This document shows positions 50,155 through 62,971 of a DNA stretch of 64,000 bases, piece by piece. Origin of the DNA: an uncultured Oscillospiraceae bacterium (GTDB lineage: Bacteria; Bacillota; Clostridia; Oscillospirales; Ruminococcaceae); assembly GCA_934466475.1 (NCBI GenBank), contig CAKSLI010000001.1, forward strand, positions 186,001-250,000, in the 5' to 3' direction. A model generated the notes under the pieces. The model ran no database searches, was not told the DNA's origin, and saw only the letters and a program-made list of their open reading frames with translations. The position numbers and the translations under genes were made by a program. Within the stretch, counting starts at the first letter, position 1. The number at the start of each line of letters is the position of its first letter.

Positions 50155-50327
50155 GGGCAACACCGCACAATTAACGACTACCGCCTTTGCCGCACGCTTG
50201 CTTGCATCTTTTTCGCCATCTTGCACAATTCGTCCTAGCAAGGCGACAGCCTTGCGTCGTCCTCATTGTACAATCTGACGAAAAATCTGACGGCGCAATC
50301 GCACGACAATAATTATGCGGTATTGCC
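50155..50327. repeat. Second MITE-like inverted-repeat element
   Basis: Ends gggcaacaccgcacaatta (50155-50173) and taattatgcggtattgcc (50310-50327) are inverted with few mismatches, and the complementarity continues inwards imperfectly to a central hairpin caaggc gaca gccttg flanked by cctag and cgtcgtcc. Non-coding. It resembles the element at 840-1068 in size and design but not in end sequence. Confidence 0.65.
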
Positions 50328-50329
50328 AA

Positions 50330-50356
50330 AGGGACCGTTTCGGCGGTCCCTTTTTT
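50330..50356 (+). terminator. Terminator behind the kinase-like gene and repeat element
   Basis: Stem gggaccg / cggtccc with a short loop and tttttt. From here to 50503 I see only AT-rich DNA without a gene. Confidence 0.75.
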
Positions 50357-50503
50357 GCGCAGAAATGCCCCTGAATGCCTGTTTTGTGCGGTTTGTCGGA
50401 ATTTGCCGGAGAAATTCCGCAAAGTTTGTTGCTTTGGGCAAAAAAATCGTCCCTAATAACAAAAATGCTCGGAATATTCGTCTCATTTTTTACCGCCGAA
50501 CGC

Positions 50504-50532
50504 TTGACTTTTGCCGGTAATTATGCTATAAT
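50504..50532 (+). promoter_or_regulatory. SigA-type promoter of rpoB-rpoC
   Basis: TTGACT (50504-50509), 17-bp spacer, TATAAT (50527-50532). The leader is ~115 nt. No rplJ-rplL genes precede rpoB here. Confidence 0.85.
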
Positions 50533-50655
50533 ATCATAATGTATCATAATGGATATGTGCGCGAAAAGGGCGGTTTTTGACCCCGAAAAGGCTGATTTCT
50601 GCCAACATTTTCCTGCGTATCCAGACCCGTATTATGTTAAGGAGTGATAAAGCCG

Positions 50656-53600
50656 ATGGTGAATGTAAAGCCCATACAGCTCGGAAAAACCACCCGAATG
50701 AGTTTTTCTAAGATCAATGAGGTCATCGATATGCCGAACCTCATCGGTATTCAGAAGGATTCCTACGAATGGTTCCTGAACGATGGTATCAAGGAGGTTT
50801 TCAGGGACGTTTCCCCGATAACCGACGCAAATGGCAGATATGAACTCTCGTTCATAAGCCACCGTCTTGACAACAAGACCAAGTATACCATTGAGGAATG
50901 CAAGGAACGCGACGCGACCTATGCAGTTCCGATACGCGTGACTGCCCGCCTTCTCAACAAGGAGACAGGCGAGTTCATGGACAATGAAATCTATATGGGC
51001 GATCTGCCGCTTATGACTGACAGCGGTACATTCGTTATCAACGGCTCTGAGCGTGTAGTAGTATCTCAGCTCGTTCGTTCACCGGGCGTATACTACGGTT
51101 TCGAGCACGACAAGACCGGTAAGAAGCTGTTCAAGGCGACCGTTATCCCGAACCGCGGCGCGTGGCTCGAGTATGAAATGGACGCAAACGATGTGTTCTA
51201 TGTTCGCATCGATAAGAACAGAAAGATCCCCGTTACAACATTCCTGCGTTCTATCGGTCTGTCCACAAACGGCGAGCTGACCGCAAAGTTCGGCGAGGAT
51301 CCCCGTATCACCTGCACCATAGAAAAGGACAGCACACAGAATAAGGAAGAGGCTCTGCTGGAGGTTTACAAGAAGCTCCACCCGGGCGATATGTCCTCTG
51401 TTGAGTCCGCACAGAATCAGCTCAATATGCTGTTCTTCGACGCAAAGAGATACGACCTCTCCAGATTCGGACGCTACAAGTACAACAAGAAGCTCGCGAT
51501 CTCCGAGCGAATCTACGGCAAGAGAGCCGCAGAAGCCGTTATCGCCCCCATGACCGGCGAGATACTCGTTGACGAGGGCGAGATCATCACCAAGGAAAAG
51601 GCTCTCGAGATCGAGAATGCCGGCGTTATCGACGTTACGATCGTTCACCCCACCAAGGAGGGCGCTACCGTTAAGGTATCCGGCAACGGCATGGTCGATA
51701 TCCGCTGCTTCGTTGGCGACGACATTGACGTTGAGGCTCTCGGCGTTAACGAGCACGTCCGCTTCGCAGTTCTCCGCGATATCCTCGAGGAGGCGGCAGG
51801 CGACGCTGATACCCTCAAGCGCCTTATCAGCGAGCGCGTTGAGGAGCTCATCCCCAAGCATATCACAATTGAAGATATATTCGCAACTGTAAGCTACTTC
51901 ATCGACCTTTGCGAGGATGTCGGAAACATTGACGACATCGACCACCTCGGAAACAGACGTATCCGCTGCGTGGGCGAGCTGCTCCAGAACCAGTTCCGCA
52001 TAGGCTTCACCAGAATGGACAGAACTATCCGCGAGAGAATGACGCTCTACGGTCAGGAGCAGGAGAAGGTTTCCCCGGCTTCCCTTATCAACGCGCGTCA
52101 GGTGATCTCCGCAATGAGAGAGTTCTTCGGTTCCTCTCCGCTGTCCCAGTTCATGGATCAGAACAACCCGCTTGCAGAGCTTACCCATAAGAGAAGACTT
52201 TCATCCCTCGGTCCGGGCGGTCTTTCCCGTGACAGAGCCGGATTCGAGGTACGTGACGTACACTACTCCCACTACGGCAGAATGTGTCCTATCGAGACCC
52301 CTGAAGGTCCTAACATCGGTCTGATCTCCTACCTTGCTACTTTCGCAAAGATCAACGTGTACGGCTTCATCGAGGCTCCGTACAGACGCGTTGACAAGGC
52401 GACAGGCAAGGTCCTTGACGAGGTTGTCTATATGACCGCCGACGTTGAGGATAACTACGTTGTCGCCCAGGCGAACGAGCCTCTCGATGAAGAGGGACGC
52501 TTCGCAAGACCCCGCGTAAACGCACGCTGCCGTGACTCCATTCTTGAAATCGAGCGCGAAAAGGTCGATTTCATGGATGTATCTCCTAAGATGGTCGTTT
52601 CCGTTGCTACGGCGATGATCCCGTTCCTCGAGAACGATGACGCGAACCGTGCGCTGATGGGCGCGAACATGCAGCGCCAGGCAGTTCCGCTTATGGTTAC
52701 TGATAATCCTATCGTCGGCACTGGTATGGAATACAAGGCTGCGGTAGACTCCGGCATAGTTGTATGCACCAAGGAGGACGGCGTTGTTACAGAGGTAGAC
52801 GCAGACAAGATCATTGTCACCAACGATCTCGGTCAGGAGCACATTTACAGGCTTGTAAAGTTCAAGCGCTCCAACCAGGGCAACTGCGTGAACCAGCGCC
52901 CGATAGTAAGCAAGGGCGAGAAGGTCAAGGCTGGCGATGTTATCGCTGACGGACCTGCAACCAAGATGGGCGAGATCGCACTCGGAAAGAACGCCCTCAT
53001 CGGCTTCATGACATGGGAAGGCTACAACTACGAGGATGCCGTACTCATCAACGAGAAGCTGGTTTACAACGATGTCTACACATCGATTCATATAGAAGAA
53101 TACGAGCTCGAATGCCGTGAGACCAAGCTCGGTCCGGAGGAGATCACACGCGATATCCCGAATATCTCCGATGACGCGCTGAAGGATCTCGACGAGAACG
53201 GTATCGTAAGAATAGGCGCAGAGGTACACTCCGGCGATATCCTTGTCGGTAAGGTTTCTCCGAAGGGCGAGACTGAGCTCAATGCCGAGGACAGACTGCT
53301 CCGCGCTATTTTCGGCGAGAAGTCCAAGGAATTCCGCGATAACTCGCTGAGAGTTCCCCACGGCGTAAGCGGTATCGTTGTTGACGTAAAGAAGTTCAAC
53401 CGCGAGAACTGCGACGAGCTTTCACCCGGCGTAAACGAAAAGGTACGCGTTTATATCGCGCAGAAGAGAAAGATCTCCGTCGGCGATAAGATGGCGGGCC
53501 GTCACGGAAACAAGGGTGTCGTTTCCAGAATTCTCCGTCAGGAGGATATGCCGTTCCTGCCGGACGGTACTCCGCTTGACATCGTGCTGAACCCTCTGGG

Positions 53601-54537
53601 CGTACCTTCACGAATGAACATCGGACAGGTGCTCGAGGTTCACCTCGGCTATGTGGCAAAGGCACTCGGCTGGAAGATTGCAACGCCGGTATTCGACGGC
53701 GCGCACGAGCAGGACATCCGCGAGCTGTATGACGCTGCAAGAGCTATCAACAGCGGCAAGGTTACAGAAGAGGCTGAGCGCATATTCAATATGGGCAAGG
53801 GCGATACTGAGCGCGACCGCCGCAATATCGAGCTCCTCGGCATGAATTCCGCAGGGCTTGACTTCACAAAGCTCCCGCTTACCTCCGACTGCAAGACGCA
53901 GCTCACAGACGGACGCACCGGCGAGAAGTTCGATGGTCCTGTAACCGTTGGTTATATGTATTACCTCAAGCTGCATCACCTGGTTGACGATAAGATCCAC
54001 GCACGTTCCACCGGTCCTTATTCACTGGTAACTCAGCAGCCTCTGGGCGGTAAGGCTCAGTTCGGCGGCCAGCGTTTCGGTGAGATGGAGGTTTGGGCTC
54101 TGGAGGCTTACGGCGCAGCTTACACACTTCAGGAGATCCTGACCGTCAAGTCCGACGACCTTATGGGACGTCAGAAGACCTACGAGGCTATCGTTAAGGG
54201 CGAGCCCGTTCCGAAGCCCGGCGTTCCTGAGTCCTTCAAGGTAATGATCAGAGAGCTTCAGGGCCTCGGCCTTGATGTAAGAGTTCTCGATGAGAACGGC
54301 GACGTTGTTGACCTCAGAAACGACGACGGCGACGAGGACGAGGGCGGATATACCTCTGACACCATGGAGCTTGACTACAACGCGAACGAGAACGAGCTGA
54401 ACAACAGCGGCTACGACATCGTTGACGAAAAGGACATCAATCCTGACCACGTTGAGAGCGAGAGCGACGCTGACGACTCCTTCCTCGGGGATCTCCCGGA
54501 GGACGGCGAGCCGATCGACTTCGACGAGGACGAGTGA
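50656..54537 (+). CDS. rpoB: DNA-directed RNA polymerase beta subunit
   Basis: About 1293 residues of the core transcription enzyme. The rifampicin pocket reads [20 protein letters not shown] and then [22 protein letters not shown], i.e. the sensitive form at the usual resistance positions (Asp, His and Ser kept). Other landmarks: [55 protein letters not shown]. After the normal end there is an ~80-residue acidic tail rich in Asp and Glu. I use the ATG at 50656; a GTG at 50644 directly abuts the ribosome site. First of a two-gene operon. Confidence 0.98.
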   Translation: MVNVKPIQLGKTTRMSFSKINEVIDMPNLIGIQKDSYEWFLNDGIKEVFRDVSPITDANGRYELSFISHRLDNKTKYTIEECKERDATYAVPIRVTARLLNKETGEFMDNEIYMGDLPLMTDSGTFVINGSERVVVSQLVRSPGVYYGFEHDKTGKKLFKATVIPNRGAWLEYEMDANDVFYVRIDKNRKIPVTTFLRSIGLSTNGELTAKFGEDPRITCTIEKDSTQNKEEALLEVYKKLHPGDMSSVESAQNQLNMLFFDAKRYDLSRFGRYKYNKKLAISERIYGKRAAEAVIAPMTGEILVDEGEIITKEKALEIENAGVIDVTIVHPTKEGATVKVSGNGMVDIRCFVGDDIDVEALGVNEHVRFAVLRDILEEAAGDADTLKRLISERVEELIPKHITIEDIFATVSYFIDLCEDVGNIDDIDHLGNRRIRCVGELLQNQFRIGFTRMDRTIRERMTLYGQEQEKVSPASLINARQVISAMREFFGSSPLSQFMDQNNPLAELTHKRRLSSLGPGGLSRDRAGFEVRDVHYSHYGRMCPIETPEGPNIGLISYLATFAKINVYGFIEAPYRRVDKATGKVLDEVVYMTADVEDNYVVAQANEPLDEEGRFARPRVNARCRDSILEIEREKVDFMDVSPKMVVSVATAMIPFLENDDANRALMGANMQRQAVPLMVTDNPIVGTGMEYKAAVDSGIVVCTKEDGVVTEVDADKIIVTNDLGQEHIYRLVKFKRSNQGNCVNQRPIVSKGEKVKAGDVIADGPATKMGEIALGKNALIGFMTWEGYNYEDAVLINEKLVYNDVYTSIHIEEYELECRETKLGPEEITRDIPNISDDALKDLDENGIVRIGAEVHSGDILVGKVSPKGETELNAEDRLLRAIFGEKSKEFRDNSLRVPHGVSGIVVDVKKFNRENCDELSPGVNEKVRVYIAQKRKISVGDKMAGRHGNKGVVSRILRQEDMPFLPDGTPLDIVLNPLGVPSRMNIGQVLEVHLGYVAKALGWKIATPVFDGAHEQDIRELYDAARAINSGKVTEEAERIFNMGKGDTERDRRNIELLGMNSAGLDFTKLPLTSDCKTQLTDGRTGEKFDGPVTVGYMYYLKLHHLVDDKIHARSTGPYSLVTQQPLGGKAQFGGQRFGEMEVWALEAYGAAYTLQEILTVKSDDLMGRQKTYEAIVKGEPVPKPGVPESFKVMIRELQGLGLDVRVLDENGDVVDLRNDDGDEDEGGYTSDTMELDYNANENELNNSGYDIVDEKDINPDHVESESDADDSFLGDLPEDGEPIDFDEDE

Positions 54538-54623
54538 TCCTGTTTCAGGAAAGCATCTCCGGCGGCACCCCCGCCAGAAGGCGGGGAGTTCCGCGTGTTT
54601 TGATAGAGAAATGAGGTAAAAAT

Positions 54624-57600
54624 TTGAGTTACACTGTTTTTGAGTCAATGAAGATCGGACTTGCCTCTCCCGACCAGATCAGAGATTGGTCTTACGGCGA
54701 GGTACACCGTCCTGAAACCATAAACTACCGTACCCAGAAGCCGGAAAAGGAAGGTCTTTTCTGCGAGCGCATCTTTGGCCCGCAGAAGGACTGGGAGTGC
54801 AACTGCGGAAAGTACAAGAGAGTACGCTATAAGGGCAAGATCTGCGACAAGTGCGGCGTTGAAGTCACACGCGCAAAGGTAAGACGCGAGCGCATGGGTC
54901 ATATCGAGCTTGCTACCCCTATTTCCCACATCTGGTATTTCAAGGGCACGCCCTCCCGCATAGGTCAGATTCTCGACATCTCCCCGAAGAGACTTGAAGA
55001 GGTCATCTACTTCACCAAGTATATCGTCATCGACCCGGGCGAGGCTAAGGAGCTCAGCAAGAACCAGCTCCTCGAAGAAAAGGAATACGCGAACTTCCGC
55101 ACCAAGTACGGAAACGACTTCAAGGCAGGCATGGGCGCCGAGGCTATCCAGGAGCTGCTCAAGGAGATCGACCTCGAGAAGCTCTCCAACGAGCTGAAAG
55201 AGGAGCTCGCCGCAACACAGCAGGGTCAGAAGCGCGTAAAGCTGCTCAAGCGCCTTGACGTTGTTGACGCATTCCTGAAGTCCCACAACCGTCCCGAGTG
55301 GATGGTGCTCAACGCTATCCCGGTAATTCCTCCGGATATCCGCCCGATGGTACAGCTTGACGGCGGCAGATACGGCGTTTCCGACCTGAACGAGCTTTAC
55401 AGACGCGTTATCAACAGAAACAACCGTCTGAGAAAGCTGTATGAATACAGCTCCCCAGAGATAATCGTGAGAAACGAGAAGCGTATGCTCCAGGAAGCAG
55501 TTGACGCCCTCATCGACAACGGCAGACACGGCAGACCGTACACCGGCTCCAACAACCGTCCGCTGAAGTCCCTCTCCGACCTGTTAAAGGGTAAGCAGGG
55601 ACGCTTCCGTCAGAACCTGCTCGGTAAGCGCGTTGACTACTCCGGACGTTCCGTTATCGTCGTTGGTCCTGAGCTCAAGATGGATCAGTGCGGTCTCCCG
55701 AAGGAAATGGCTCTTGAGCTGTTCAAGCCGTTCGTACTCAACGACCTGGTCGTTAAGGGCAGCGCCCAGAACATCAAGCAGGCAAAGAAGATGGTAGAAC
55801 GCGCAGACGATAAGGTATGGGATTCCCTCGAGTGCGTTATCAAGGATCACCCTGTGCTCCTGAACCGTGCGCCTACGCTCCACAGACTTGGTATCCAGGC
55901 ATTCTCCCCGATCCTCGTTGAGGGTCGTGCAATAAAGCTGCACCCGCTGTGCTGTACTGCGTTCAACGCGGACTTCGACGGCGACCAGATGGCGGTTCAT
56001 CTCCCCCTGTCCGCTGAGGCACAGGAAGAGGCAAGAACGCTCATGCTGGCAGCTAAGAACCTCCTGAAGCCGTCAGACGGACGCCCTGTTACCGTTCCTA
56101 CACAGGATATGGTACTTGGTTCCTACTACCTGACCCTCGACAAGCCCGGCGAAAAGGGCGAGGGCAAGGTGTTCCGTGACGCCAACGAAGCTATCATGGC
56201 TTATCAGGACGGCGTTATCTCCATCCATGCTGCGATCAAGGTAAGAGTTACAAAGGATCTCGGCGATACCAAGATCACAAAGCTGGTTCCCGCGACGGTA
56301 GGACGTATCATCTTCAACGAGCATATCCCGCAGGACCTCGGCTATGTCGACAGAACAGATCCCGAGCACCAGCTCGATTATGAGATATCCTTCAAGGTAG
56401 GCAAGAGCCAGCTCGGTAAGATAATCGACCGCTGCCTGAAGAACCACGGCACGGCTACCACAGCCCAGGTGCTTGATAAGATCAAGGCTATGGGTTATAA
56501 GTACTCCACAAGATCCGGTATCACCGTTGCGGTATGCGACGCTGATATCCCGCCGCAGAAGGCTGAGATACTCGCCGACGCGGACGCAAAGATCGCAAAG
56601 CTGAACAAGCAGTTCAACCGCGGCTTCATCTCCGACACCGAGAGAAAGGCTGAGTTCATCAGCATCTGGAACAAGGCGACCGAAGATGTAGGTAACGCGC
56701 TGAACGATAACCTCGATAAGTACAACAACATCTACATGATGGCGGATTCCGGAGCCCGTGGTTCTAAGAACCAGATCAGACAGCTCGCCGGAATGAGAGG
56801 ACTTATCGCGAACACCTCCGGCGCGACGATCGAGATGCCTATCAGGGCTAACTACCGTGAGGGTCTGAACATTCTGGAATACTTCATCTCCTCACGAGGC
56901 GCCCGTAAGGGTCTGGCGGATACCGCGCTGAGAACCGCGGACTCCGGTTATCTGACAAGACGACTGGTAGACGTATCTCAGGAGGTCATCATCCGCGAGG
57001 AGGACTGCGGCACCACCAACGGTATCGACGTTTACGAGATACGCGAGGGCAAGGAACTTGTAGAGCCGCTGAGCGAGCGTCTTGTAGGACGCTACCTGTC
57101 CGAGGACTTCAAGGACAAGGACGGCAACGTGATCGTTTCCAAGGATAAGCTGATGAACGATCAGGACGCTGCAAAGATCGTAAAGTGCGAGCCTGAAAAG
57201 GTAAAGGTGCGTTCCGTGCTTACCTGCGGCCTCAAGAACGGCGTGTGCGCTCACTGCTACGGCGCTTCTCTGGCTAACGGTCAGCTCATCAACATCGGCG
57301 AGGCGGTAGGTATCATCGCGGCGCAGTCTATCGGCGAGCCTGGTACACAGCTTACGATGAGAACGTTCCATACCGGCGGTATCGCTTCCGCTGAGGATAT
57401 CACACAGGGTCTTCCGCGAGTAGAGGAACTTTTCGAGAGCCGCCGTCCGAAGAACGCGGCTATCATCACCAAGGTCTCCGGTAAGGTACGCTATGAGGAG
57501 ATCAAGAAGACAAGACACGCTATCATCACCCAGGCTGACGGCACGGAGGAGGCTTACGCCGTTCCGTTCGGTTACAGACCGAAGGTTTACGACGGAGACA

Positions 57601-58184
57601 CCGTTGTTGCCGGCGACGCGCTGACCGAGGGTTCCATTAACCCGCATGACGTTCTGGAGGTTAAGGGCGAGGAGGCAGTTCAGAACTACATCATCGCCGA
57701 AGTCCAGAAGGTTTACCGCTTACAGGGTGTTGATATCAACGATAAGCATATCGAGGTCATCGTTCGCCAGATGATGAGAAAGATCAGGATCACTGATCCG
57801 GGCGACAGCTATCTGCTCCCCGGCTCTATCATCGGCAAGAACGAGCTCACAGAGGTTTGCGAGGAGATCCAGAACCGCATCGACGCGGGCGAGATCGGCC
57901 TCAGAATGCCCCAGACTGAGGCGGTGCTCCTCGGTATCACAAAGGCTTCTCTGGCAACGGACAGCTTCCTGTCGGCAGCTTCCTTCCAGGAGACCACGAG
58001 AGTTCTCACGGACGCTGCTATCCGCGGTAAGATCGACCCGCTGCTCGGTCTGAAGGAGAACGTAATCATCGGTAAGCTCATTCCCGCCGGAACCGGTCTT
58101 TTCGCTGAAGAGCGCGAGGCTGAGAAGGCTGCCGCTGCCGCCGCAGAGGCAGAGAATGCTTCTTCTGATGAGACTGTTGGCTAA
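54624..58184 (+). CDS. rpoC: DNA-directed RNA polymerase beta' subunit
   Basis: 1186 residues from a TTG start with GAGG upstream. The zinc-binding N-terminus is [23 protein letters not shown]. The catalytic magnesium site is [14 protein letters not shown]. The second zinc site has [16 protein letters not shown]. The trigger-loop region contains [28 protein letters not shown]. The protein ends with an Ala/Glu-rich tail. It follows rpoB by 86 bp in the same operon. Confidence 0.98.
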   Translation: MSYTVFESMKIGLASPDQIRDWSYGEVHRPETINYRTQKPEKEGLFCERIFGPQKDWECNCGKYKRVRYKGKICDKCGVEVTRAKVRRERMGHIELATPISHIWYFKGTPSRIGQILDISPKRLEEVIYFTKYIVIDPGEAKELSKNQLLEEKEYANFRTKYGNDFKAGMGAEAIQELLKEIDLEKLSNELKEELAATQQGQKRVKLLKRLDVVDAFLKSHNRPEWMVLNAIPVIPPDIRPMVQLDGGRYGVSDLNELYRRVINRNNRLRKLYEYSSPEIIVRNEKRMLQEAVDALIDNGRHGRPYTGSNNRPLKSLSDLLKGKQGRFRQNLLGKRVDYSGRSVIVVGPELKMDQCGLPKEMALELFKPFVLNDLVVKGSAQNIKQAKKMVERADDKVWDSLECVIKDHPVLLNRAPTLHRLGIQAFSPILVEGRAIKLHPLCCTAFNADFDGDQMAVHLPLSAEAQEEARTLMLAAKNLLKPSDGRPVTVPTQDMVLGSYYLTLDKPGEKGEGKVFRDANEAIMAYQDGVISIHAAIKVRVTKDLGDTKITKLVPATVGRIIFNEHIPQDLGYVDRTDPEHQLDYEISFKVGKSQLGKIIDRCLKNHGTATTAQVLDKIKAMGYKYSTRSGITVAVCDADIPPQKAEILADADAKIAKLNKQFNRGFISDTERKAEFISIWNKATEDVGNALNDNLDKYNNIYMMADSGARGSKNQIRQLAGMRGLIANTSGATIEMPIRANYREGLNILEYFISSRGARKGLADTALRTADSGYLTRRLVDVSQEVIIREEDCGTTNGIDVYEIREGKELVEPLSERLVGRYLSEDFKDKDGNVIVSKDKLMNDQDAAKIVKCEPEKVKVRSVLTCGLKNGVCAHCYGASLANGQLINIGEAVGIIAAQSIGEPGTQLTMRTFHTGGIASAEDITQGLPRVEELFESRRPKNAAIITKVSGKVRYEEIKKTRHAIITQADGTEEAYAVPFGYRPKVYDGDTVVAGDALTEGSINPHDVLEVKGEEAVQNYIIAEVQKVYRLQGVDINDKHIEVIVRQMMRKIRITDPGDSYLLPGSIIGKNELTEVCEEIQNRIDAGEIGLRMPQTEAVLLGITKASLATDSFLSAASFQETTRVLTDAAIRGKIDPLLGLKENVIIGKLIPAGTGLFAEEREAEKAAAAAAEAENASSDETVG

Positions 58185-58251
58185 AATGCACAAAAACCAA
58201 CGGCTATGATTTAAGTATAACGGTGTTTGCTACAAAGTTTCGCTGAAGCTC

Positions 58252-58280
58252 TTGACAAACACCGTTATTTGCTTTAAAAT
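58252..58280 (+). promoter_or_regulatory. Promoter of the str operon (rpsL-rpsG-fusA)
   Basis: TTGACA (58252-58257), 17-bp spacer, TAAAAT (58275-58280). The -35 box overlaps the right arm of an 11-bp perfect inverted repeat (aacggtgtttg 58219-58229, caaacaccgtt 58256-58266). Confidence 0.82.
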
Positions 58281-58357
58281 ATATAAATGTGTGTGAGTAT
58301 ATTTTCGGAAACCGCCGGAAAAATACAAACAGACAAAAATTTATTGGAGGTGAAATA

Positions 58358-58783
58358 ATGCCTACGTTTAATCAGCTTGTCCGCAAGGGACGTGAGGTTT
58401 CTGAGAAGAAATCCAAGGCTCCTGCACTTCAGAAGGGCATGAATACTCTGCACAAGCAGCAGATCGACCAGTCTTCTCCCCAGAAGAGAGGCGTTTGCAC
58501 AGCAGTTCGTACCCAGACCCCTAAGAAGCCGAACTCCGCGATGAGAAAGGTTGCCAGAGTTAAGCTTTCTAACGGTTATGAAGTTACAGCTTATATTCCC
58601 GGTATCGGACACAAACTGCAGGAACACTCCGTTGTTCTGATCCGCGGCGGCCGTGTTAAGGACCTTCCTGGTGTGCGTTACCACATCATCAGAGGTACAC
58701 TCGACGCTCAGGGTGTAGACAAGAGAATGCAGGGACGCTCCAAGTATGGTGCAAAGCGTCCGAAGGCTGGAAAGAAAGCGTAA
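58358..58783 (+). CDS. rpsL: 30S ribosomal protein S12
   Basis: 141 residues. The conserved stretch [24 protein letters not shown] with wild-type lysines, and [17 protein letters not shown], identify S12 at the decoding centre. The Lys of PKKPNS is unchanged, so streptomycin resistance is not indicated. GGAGG lies 7 bases before the ATG. First gene of the str operon. Confidence 0.98.
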   Translation: MPTFNQLVRKGREVSEKKSKAPALQKGMNTLHKQQIDQSSPQKRGVCTAVRTQTPKKPNSAMRKVARVKLSNGYEVTAYIPGIGHKLQEHSVVLIRGGRVKDLPGVRYHIIRGTLDAQGVDKRMQGRSKYGAKRPKAGKKA

Positions 58784-58930
58784 TTTCTGACTTAATAGCT
58801 GTCAGACAAGGCATTATTTTTGATAGAGCCTCTGTTTGGACGGCGGAAGGTCAATGCCACACCGAAAAGGTATGGTTTTTATGCTTTCGAGTACCTATGA
58901 TTTTCATTTCGTATGAAGGAGGGAAGTAAA

Positions 58931-59401
58931 GTGCCAAGAAGAGGTAATGTTCCGAAGCGTGAGGTTCTTCCGGATCCTGTGTACGGCTCTGAGCTCGTAA
59001 CAAGACTGGTAAACAATATCATGCTCGACGGAAAGAAGGGCGTAGCCCAGAAGATCGTATACGGCGCATTTGAGATCGTTGCTGAGAAGACCGGCAAGGA
59101 TGCTCTGGAAGCTTTCGAGGAGGCAATGGAGAACATCATGCCGCAGCTCGAAGTTAAGGCTCGCCGTGTCGGCGGTGCAACCTACCAGGTTCCTATGGAG
59201 GTTCGCCCCGAGAGAAGACGCACACTCGGCCTGAGATGGATCACCACATACAGCCGTGCGCGTAACGAGAAGACAATGAAGGAAAGACTTGCAAACGAGA
59301 TCCTTGACGCACTCAATGGTCAGGGCGGCGCTTGCAAGAAGCGTGACGATACTCATAAGATGGCTGAAGCTAACAGAGCTTTCGCACATTATAAGTGGTA
59401 A
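58931..59401 (+). CDS. rpsG: 30S ribosomal protein S7
   Basis: 156 residues from a GTG with GGAGGG upstream. Landmarks [41 protein letters not shown] and AHYKW at the end are those of S7, which nucleates the 30S head. In many bacteria S7 represses its own operon. Confidence 0.97.
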   Translation: MPRRGNVPKREVLPDPVYGSELVTRLVNNIMLDGKKGVAQKIVYGAFEIVAEKTGKDALEAFEEAMENIMPQLEVKARRVGGATYQVPMEVRPERRRTLGLRWITTYSRARNEKTMKERLANEILDALNGQGGACKKRDDTHKMAEANRAFAHYKW

Positions 59402-59464
59402 TCAGAAACAGATGACTTATCCGGGGCTAAAACCCCGGGTAATTCCAGAATTACGGAGGAATTT

Positions 59465-61552
59465 ATGAAAAGAGACGTATCTCTCGAAATGACCCGTAAT
59501 ATTGGTATCATGGCGCACATCGACGCAGGTAAGACAACTACCACAGAGCGTATCCTGTTCTACACTGGTGTAAACCACAAGATCGGTGAAACTCACGATG
59601 GTACTGCTACGATGGACTGGATGGCTCAGGAGCAGGAAAGAGGTATCACAATTACTTCTGCCGCTACCACAGCTTTCTGGAAGGGTCATAGAATCAATAT
59701 TATCGACACCCCTGGTCACGTTGACTTCACCGTTGAGGTTCAGCGTTCCCTGAGAGTGCTTGACGGTTCCGTAACTGTTTTCTGTGCAAAGGGCGGCGTA
59801 GAGCCTCAGTCAGAAACAGTATGGCGTCAGGCAGATGAATACCATGTACCCAGAATGGCTTATGTCAACAAGATGGATATCATGGGCGCAGACTTCTACA
59901 ACGTAGTACAGATGATGCACGACAGACTCAAGTGCAACGCTGTTCCGATCCAGCTCCCTATCGGTTCTGAAGCGGATTTCAGAGGAATCATCGACCTCGT
60001 TGAAATGAAGGCTGACATTTACTACGATGATATGGGTAAGGATATGCGTGTTGAGGATATCCCTGCCGATATGCTGGACAAGGCTAAGGAGTACAGACAG
60101 AACCTTCTCGAGAAGGTAGCTGAGCTGGACGACGCTCTGATGGAGAGATACTTCGAATCCGAGGGTGAGGACTTCACCGTTGAGGAGATCAAGACTGCCA
60201 TCAGAAAGGGTACCATTGAGAACAAGTTTGTTCCTGTTACCTGCGGTACTTCTTACAGAAACAAGGGCGTTCAGAAGCTCCTTGACGCTGTTGTTGACTA
60301 TATGCCTTCTCCTCTCGACATTCCTTCCATCAAGGGTATCGACCCCGAGACCGGCGAGGAAGTTGAAAGACATGCTGGCGACGATCAGCCGTTCTCCGCA
60401 CTTGCATTCAAGATCGCTACCGACCCGTTCGTTGGTAAGCTCTGCTTCTTCAGAGTTTACTCCGGTTACGTTGAGGCTGGTACAAGCGTCCTGAACGCAA
60501 CAAAGGACAAGACTGAGCGTATGGGACGTATTCTTCAGATGCACTCCAACCACAGACAGGATATCGATGCATGCCCGTGCGGTGATATCGCAGCCGTAGT
60601 TGGTACAAAGTACACCACAACTGGTGATACTCTCTGCGATGAGAACCACCCTGTTATCCTTGAGTCCATGGAGTTCCCGGAGCCGGTTATCGACCTCGCT
60701 ATCGAGCCCAAGACCAAGGCTGGCCAGGAAAAGATGGCTATCGCCCTCGCAAAGCTTGCTGAAGAAGACCCGACATTCAAGACCTGGACAAACCAGGAGA
60801 CCGGTCAGACCATCATCGCTGGTATGGGTGAGCTCCACCTCGATATCATCGTTGACAGACTTCTCCGTGAGTTCAAGGTTGAGGCTAACGTTGGTGCTCC
60901 GCAGGTTGCTTATAAGGAGACCATTACCGGCACAGCAGACATCGATATGAAGTACAAGCGTCAGTCTGGTGGTTCCGGTCAGTACGGTCACGTTAAGATA
61001 AAGGTAGAGCCGAACGAGTCCGGTAAGGGCTACGAGTTCAGCAACGATGTTGTCGGCGGTTCTATCCCGAAGGAGTTCATCCCCGCTGTTGACGCAGGTA
61101 TCCAGGGCGCTCTTAACGCCGGTGTTCTCGCAGGCTATCCTGTTGTAGACATCAAGGTTTCCCTGTACGACGGTTCTTATCACGAGGTAGACTCCTCTGA
61201 AATGGCATTTAAGATCGCAGGTTCTATGGCTATCAAGGAGGCGCTCAAGCAGGCTCACTCCGTTATCCTCGAGCCGATCATGCGTGTTGACGTTGTTGTT
61301 CCTGATGATTATATCGGTAACGTAATCGGCGACCTCAACTCCAGACGTGGTCAGATCCAGAACCAGGAAACAAGAAACGGTTCCGTTCAGGTTACCGCAT
61401 TTGTTCCGCTTTCTGAGATGTTCGGCTACTCCAACGATCTTCGTTCCAAGACACAGGGCCGCGGTCAGTATGTAATGCAGCCGAGCCACTACATCGAGGT
61501 TCCGAAGTCCATTTCCGAGGCTATAATGAGCAAGCGCAAGCAGAACGGCTAA
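59465..61552 (+). CDS. fusA: Elongation factor G
   Basis: 695 residues, normal for the translocation GTPase. G1 is [10 protein letters not shown]3 DTPGHVDF, G4 NKMD. Domain II-V motifs follow: [31 protein letters not shown], and [10 protein letters not shown] near the end. ACGGAGG lies before the ATG. Third gene of the str operon, 63 bp behind rpsG. Confidence 0.98.
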   Translation: MKRDVSLEMTRNIGIMAHIDAGKTTTTERILFYTGVNHKIGETHDGTATMDWMAQEQERGITITSAATTAFWKGHRINIIDTPGHVDFTVEVQRSLRVLDGSVTVFCAKGGVEPQSETVWRQADEYHVPRMAYVNKMDIMGADFYNVVQMMHDRLKCNAVPIQLPIGSEADFRGIIDLVEMKADIYYDDMGKDMRVEDIPADMLDKAKEYRQNLLEKVAELDDALMERYFESEGEDFTVEEIKTAIRKGTIENKFVPVTCGTSYRNKGVQKLLDAVVDYMPSPLDIPSIKGIDPETGEEVERHAGDDQPFSALAFKIATDPFVGKLCFFRVYSGYVEAGTSVLNATKDKTERMGRILQMHSNHRQDIDACPCGDIAAVVGTKYTTTGDTLCDENHPVILESMEFPEPVIDLAIEPKTKAGQEKMAIALAKLAEEDPTFKTWTNQETGQTIIAGMGELHLDIIVDRLLREFKVEANVGAPQVAYKETITGTADIDMKYKRQSGGSGQYGHVKIKVEPNESGKGYEFSNDVVGGSIPKEFIPAVDAGIQGALNAGVLAGYPVVDIKVSLYDGSYHEVDSSEMAFKIAGSMAIKEALKQAHSVILEPIMRVDVVVPDDYIGNVIGDLNSRRGQIQNQETRNGSVQVTAFVPLSEMFGYSNDLRSKTQGRGQYVMQPSHYIEVPKSISEAIMSKRKQNG

Positions 61553-61598
61553 TTCCCGTTAAAATTGCACTCTCAGCGCATTTTTTCTGTGAAACTAC

Positions 61599-61627
61599 TT
61601 GATTTTTTCGCGGAAAGATGTTAAAAT
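61599..61627 (+). promoter_or_regulatory. Separate promoter of tuf
   Basis: TTGATT (61599-61604), 17-bp spacer, TAAAAT (61622-61627). The short leader holds a GC hairpin (gcgccccccgcccaatggggggc) before AAGGAGG. This gives tuf extra transcription beyond the str operon. Confidence 0.75.
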
Positions 61628-61698
61628 AATATTACTGAAATTGCGGCGCCCCCCGCCCAATGGGGGGCTCCAGATTACCTATTAAGGAGGACATACCC

Positions 61699-62901
61699 AT
61701 GGCAAAGGAACATTATAATTCCACCAAGCCCCACGTAAACATTGGTACCATCGGTCACGTAGACCACGGTAAGACCACCACCACCGCTGCTATCACAAAG
61801 TGGCTTTCCCTTCAGGGCAGAGCTAAGTTCGAAGCTTACGACATGATCGATAAGGCTCCGGAGGAGAGAGAGCGTGGTATCACAATCAACACCGCTCACG
61901 TTGAGTATGAGACTGAGAAGCGTCACTACGCTCACGTTGACTGCCCCGGCCATGCTGACTATATCAAGAACATGATCACCGGTGCTGCTCAGATGGACGG
62001 CGCTATCCTCGTTGTTGCTGGTACTGACGGCCCTATGGCTCAGACCAAGGAGCACATCCTTCTCGCTCGCCAGGTAGGCGTTCCTGCAATCGTTGTATTC
62101 ATCAACAAGTGCGATGACGTTGACGATCCTGAGCTGCTCGACCTCGTAGAGATGGATATCCGTGACGTTCTTACTCAGAACGACTTCCCTGGCGATGACG
62201 TTCCCGTTATCCGCGGTTCCGCTAAGGTTGCTCTGGATTCTACTTCCACAGATCCTAACGCTCCCGAGTATGCTTGCATCAAGGAGCTCATGGACGCTGT
62301 TGACGAGTATATCCCTGCTCCTGAGCGTGATGAGAACAAGCCGTTCCTTATGCCTGTTGAGGATACTATGACCATCACTGGCCGTGGTACCGTTGCAACT
62401 GGTAGAGTTGAGCGTGGCGTAGTTAAGGTTAACGATACCGTTGAGATCACTGGTCTTACTGACGAGCCCAAGTCCACTGTTGTTACTGGTCTTGAGATGT
62501 TCAGAAAGACTCTGGACGAGGCAGTTGCTGGTTACAACATCGGCGCTCTGCTCCGTGGTGTTACACGTCAGGATATCGAGCGTGGTCAGGTTCTCTGCAA
62601 GCCCGGTTCCATTCACCCGCACACCAAGTTCACAGGTCAGGTTTACGTTCTTAAGAAGGAAGAGGGCGGCCGTCATACTCCGTTCGTTTCCAACTATCGT
62701 CCGCAGTTCTTCTTCAGAACCACAGACGTTACCGGCGTAATCACTCTTCCTGCTGACAAGGAAATGTGCATGCCTGGCGATAACGTAGTTATGGACGTTG
62801 AGCTCATCACTCCTATCGCTATCGAAGAGGGTCTCCGTTTCGCTATCCGTGAGGGTGGCAGAACCGTAGGTTCCGGCGTTGTTACCAAGATCAACGGCTA
62901 A
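61699..62901 (+). CDS. tuf: Elongation factor Tu
   Basis: 400 residues. G1 [10 protein letters not shown], switch region [15 protein letters not shown]3 [13 protein letters not shown]4 NKCD, and the late [18 protein letters not shown] identify EF-Tu, which brings aminoacyl-tRNA to the ribosome. The ATG at 61699 is preceded by AAGGAGG; an upstream frame from 61660 has no such site. Very biased codon use. Confidence 0.98.
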   Translation: MAKEHYNSTKPHVNIGTIGHVDHGKTTTTAAITKWLSLQGRAKFEAYDMIDKAPEERERGITINTAHVEYETEKRHYAHVDCPGHADYIKNMITGAAQMDGAILVVAGTDGPMAQTKEHILLARQVGVPAIVVFINKCDDVDDPELLDLVEMDIRDVLTQNDFPGDDVPVIRGSAKVALDSTSTDPNAPEYACIKELMDAVDEYIPAPERDENKPFLMPVEDTMTITGRGTVATGRVERGVVKVNDTVEITGLTDEPKSTVVTGLEMFRKTLDEAVAGYNIGALLRGVTRQDIERGQVLCKPGSIHPHTKFTGQVYVLKKEEGGRHTPFVSNYRPQFFFRTTDVTGVITLPADKEMCMPGDNVVMDVELITPIAIEEGLRFAIREGGRTVGSGVVTKING

Positions 62902-62940
62902 TTCCCGCTGAACTGGTGCAGACCACTTCACAATAATAAG

Positions 62941-62965
62941 ACCGCTTCCCGAAAGGGAGGCGGTT
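62941..62965 (+). terminator. Intrinsic terminator of tuf
   Basis: Stem accgcttccc / gggaggcggt with loop gaaa and five T. Convergent to the HTH gene next to it. Confidence 0.88.
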
Positions 62966-62971
62966 TTTGTG

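Noticed and set aside
59810..61489. 559-residue antisense frame over fusA, and similar long antisense frames over rpoB, rpoC, tuf and the capsid gene
   Set aside because: Same codon-bias artefact; no ribosome sites, no recognisable domains.
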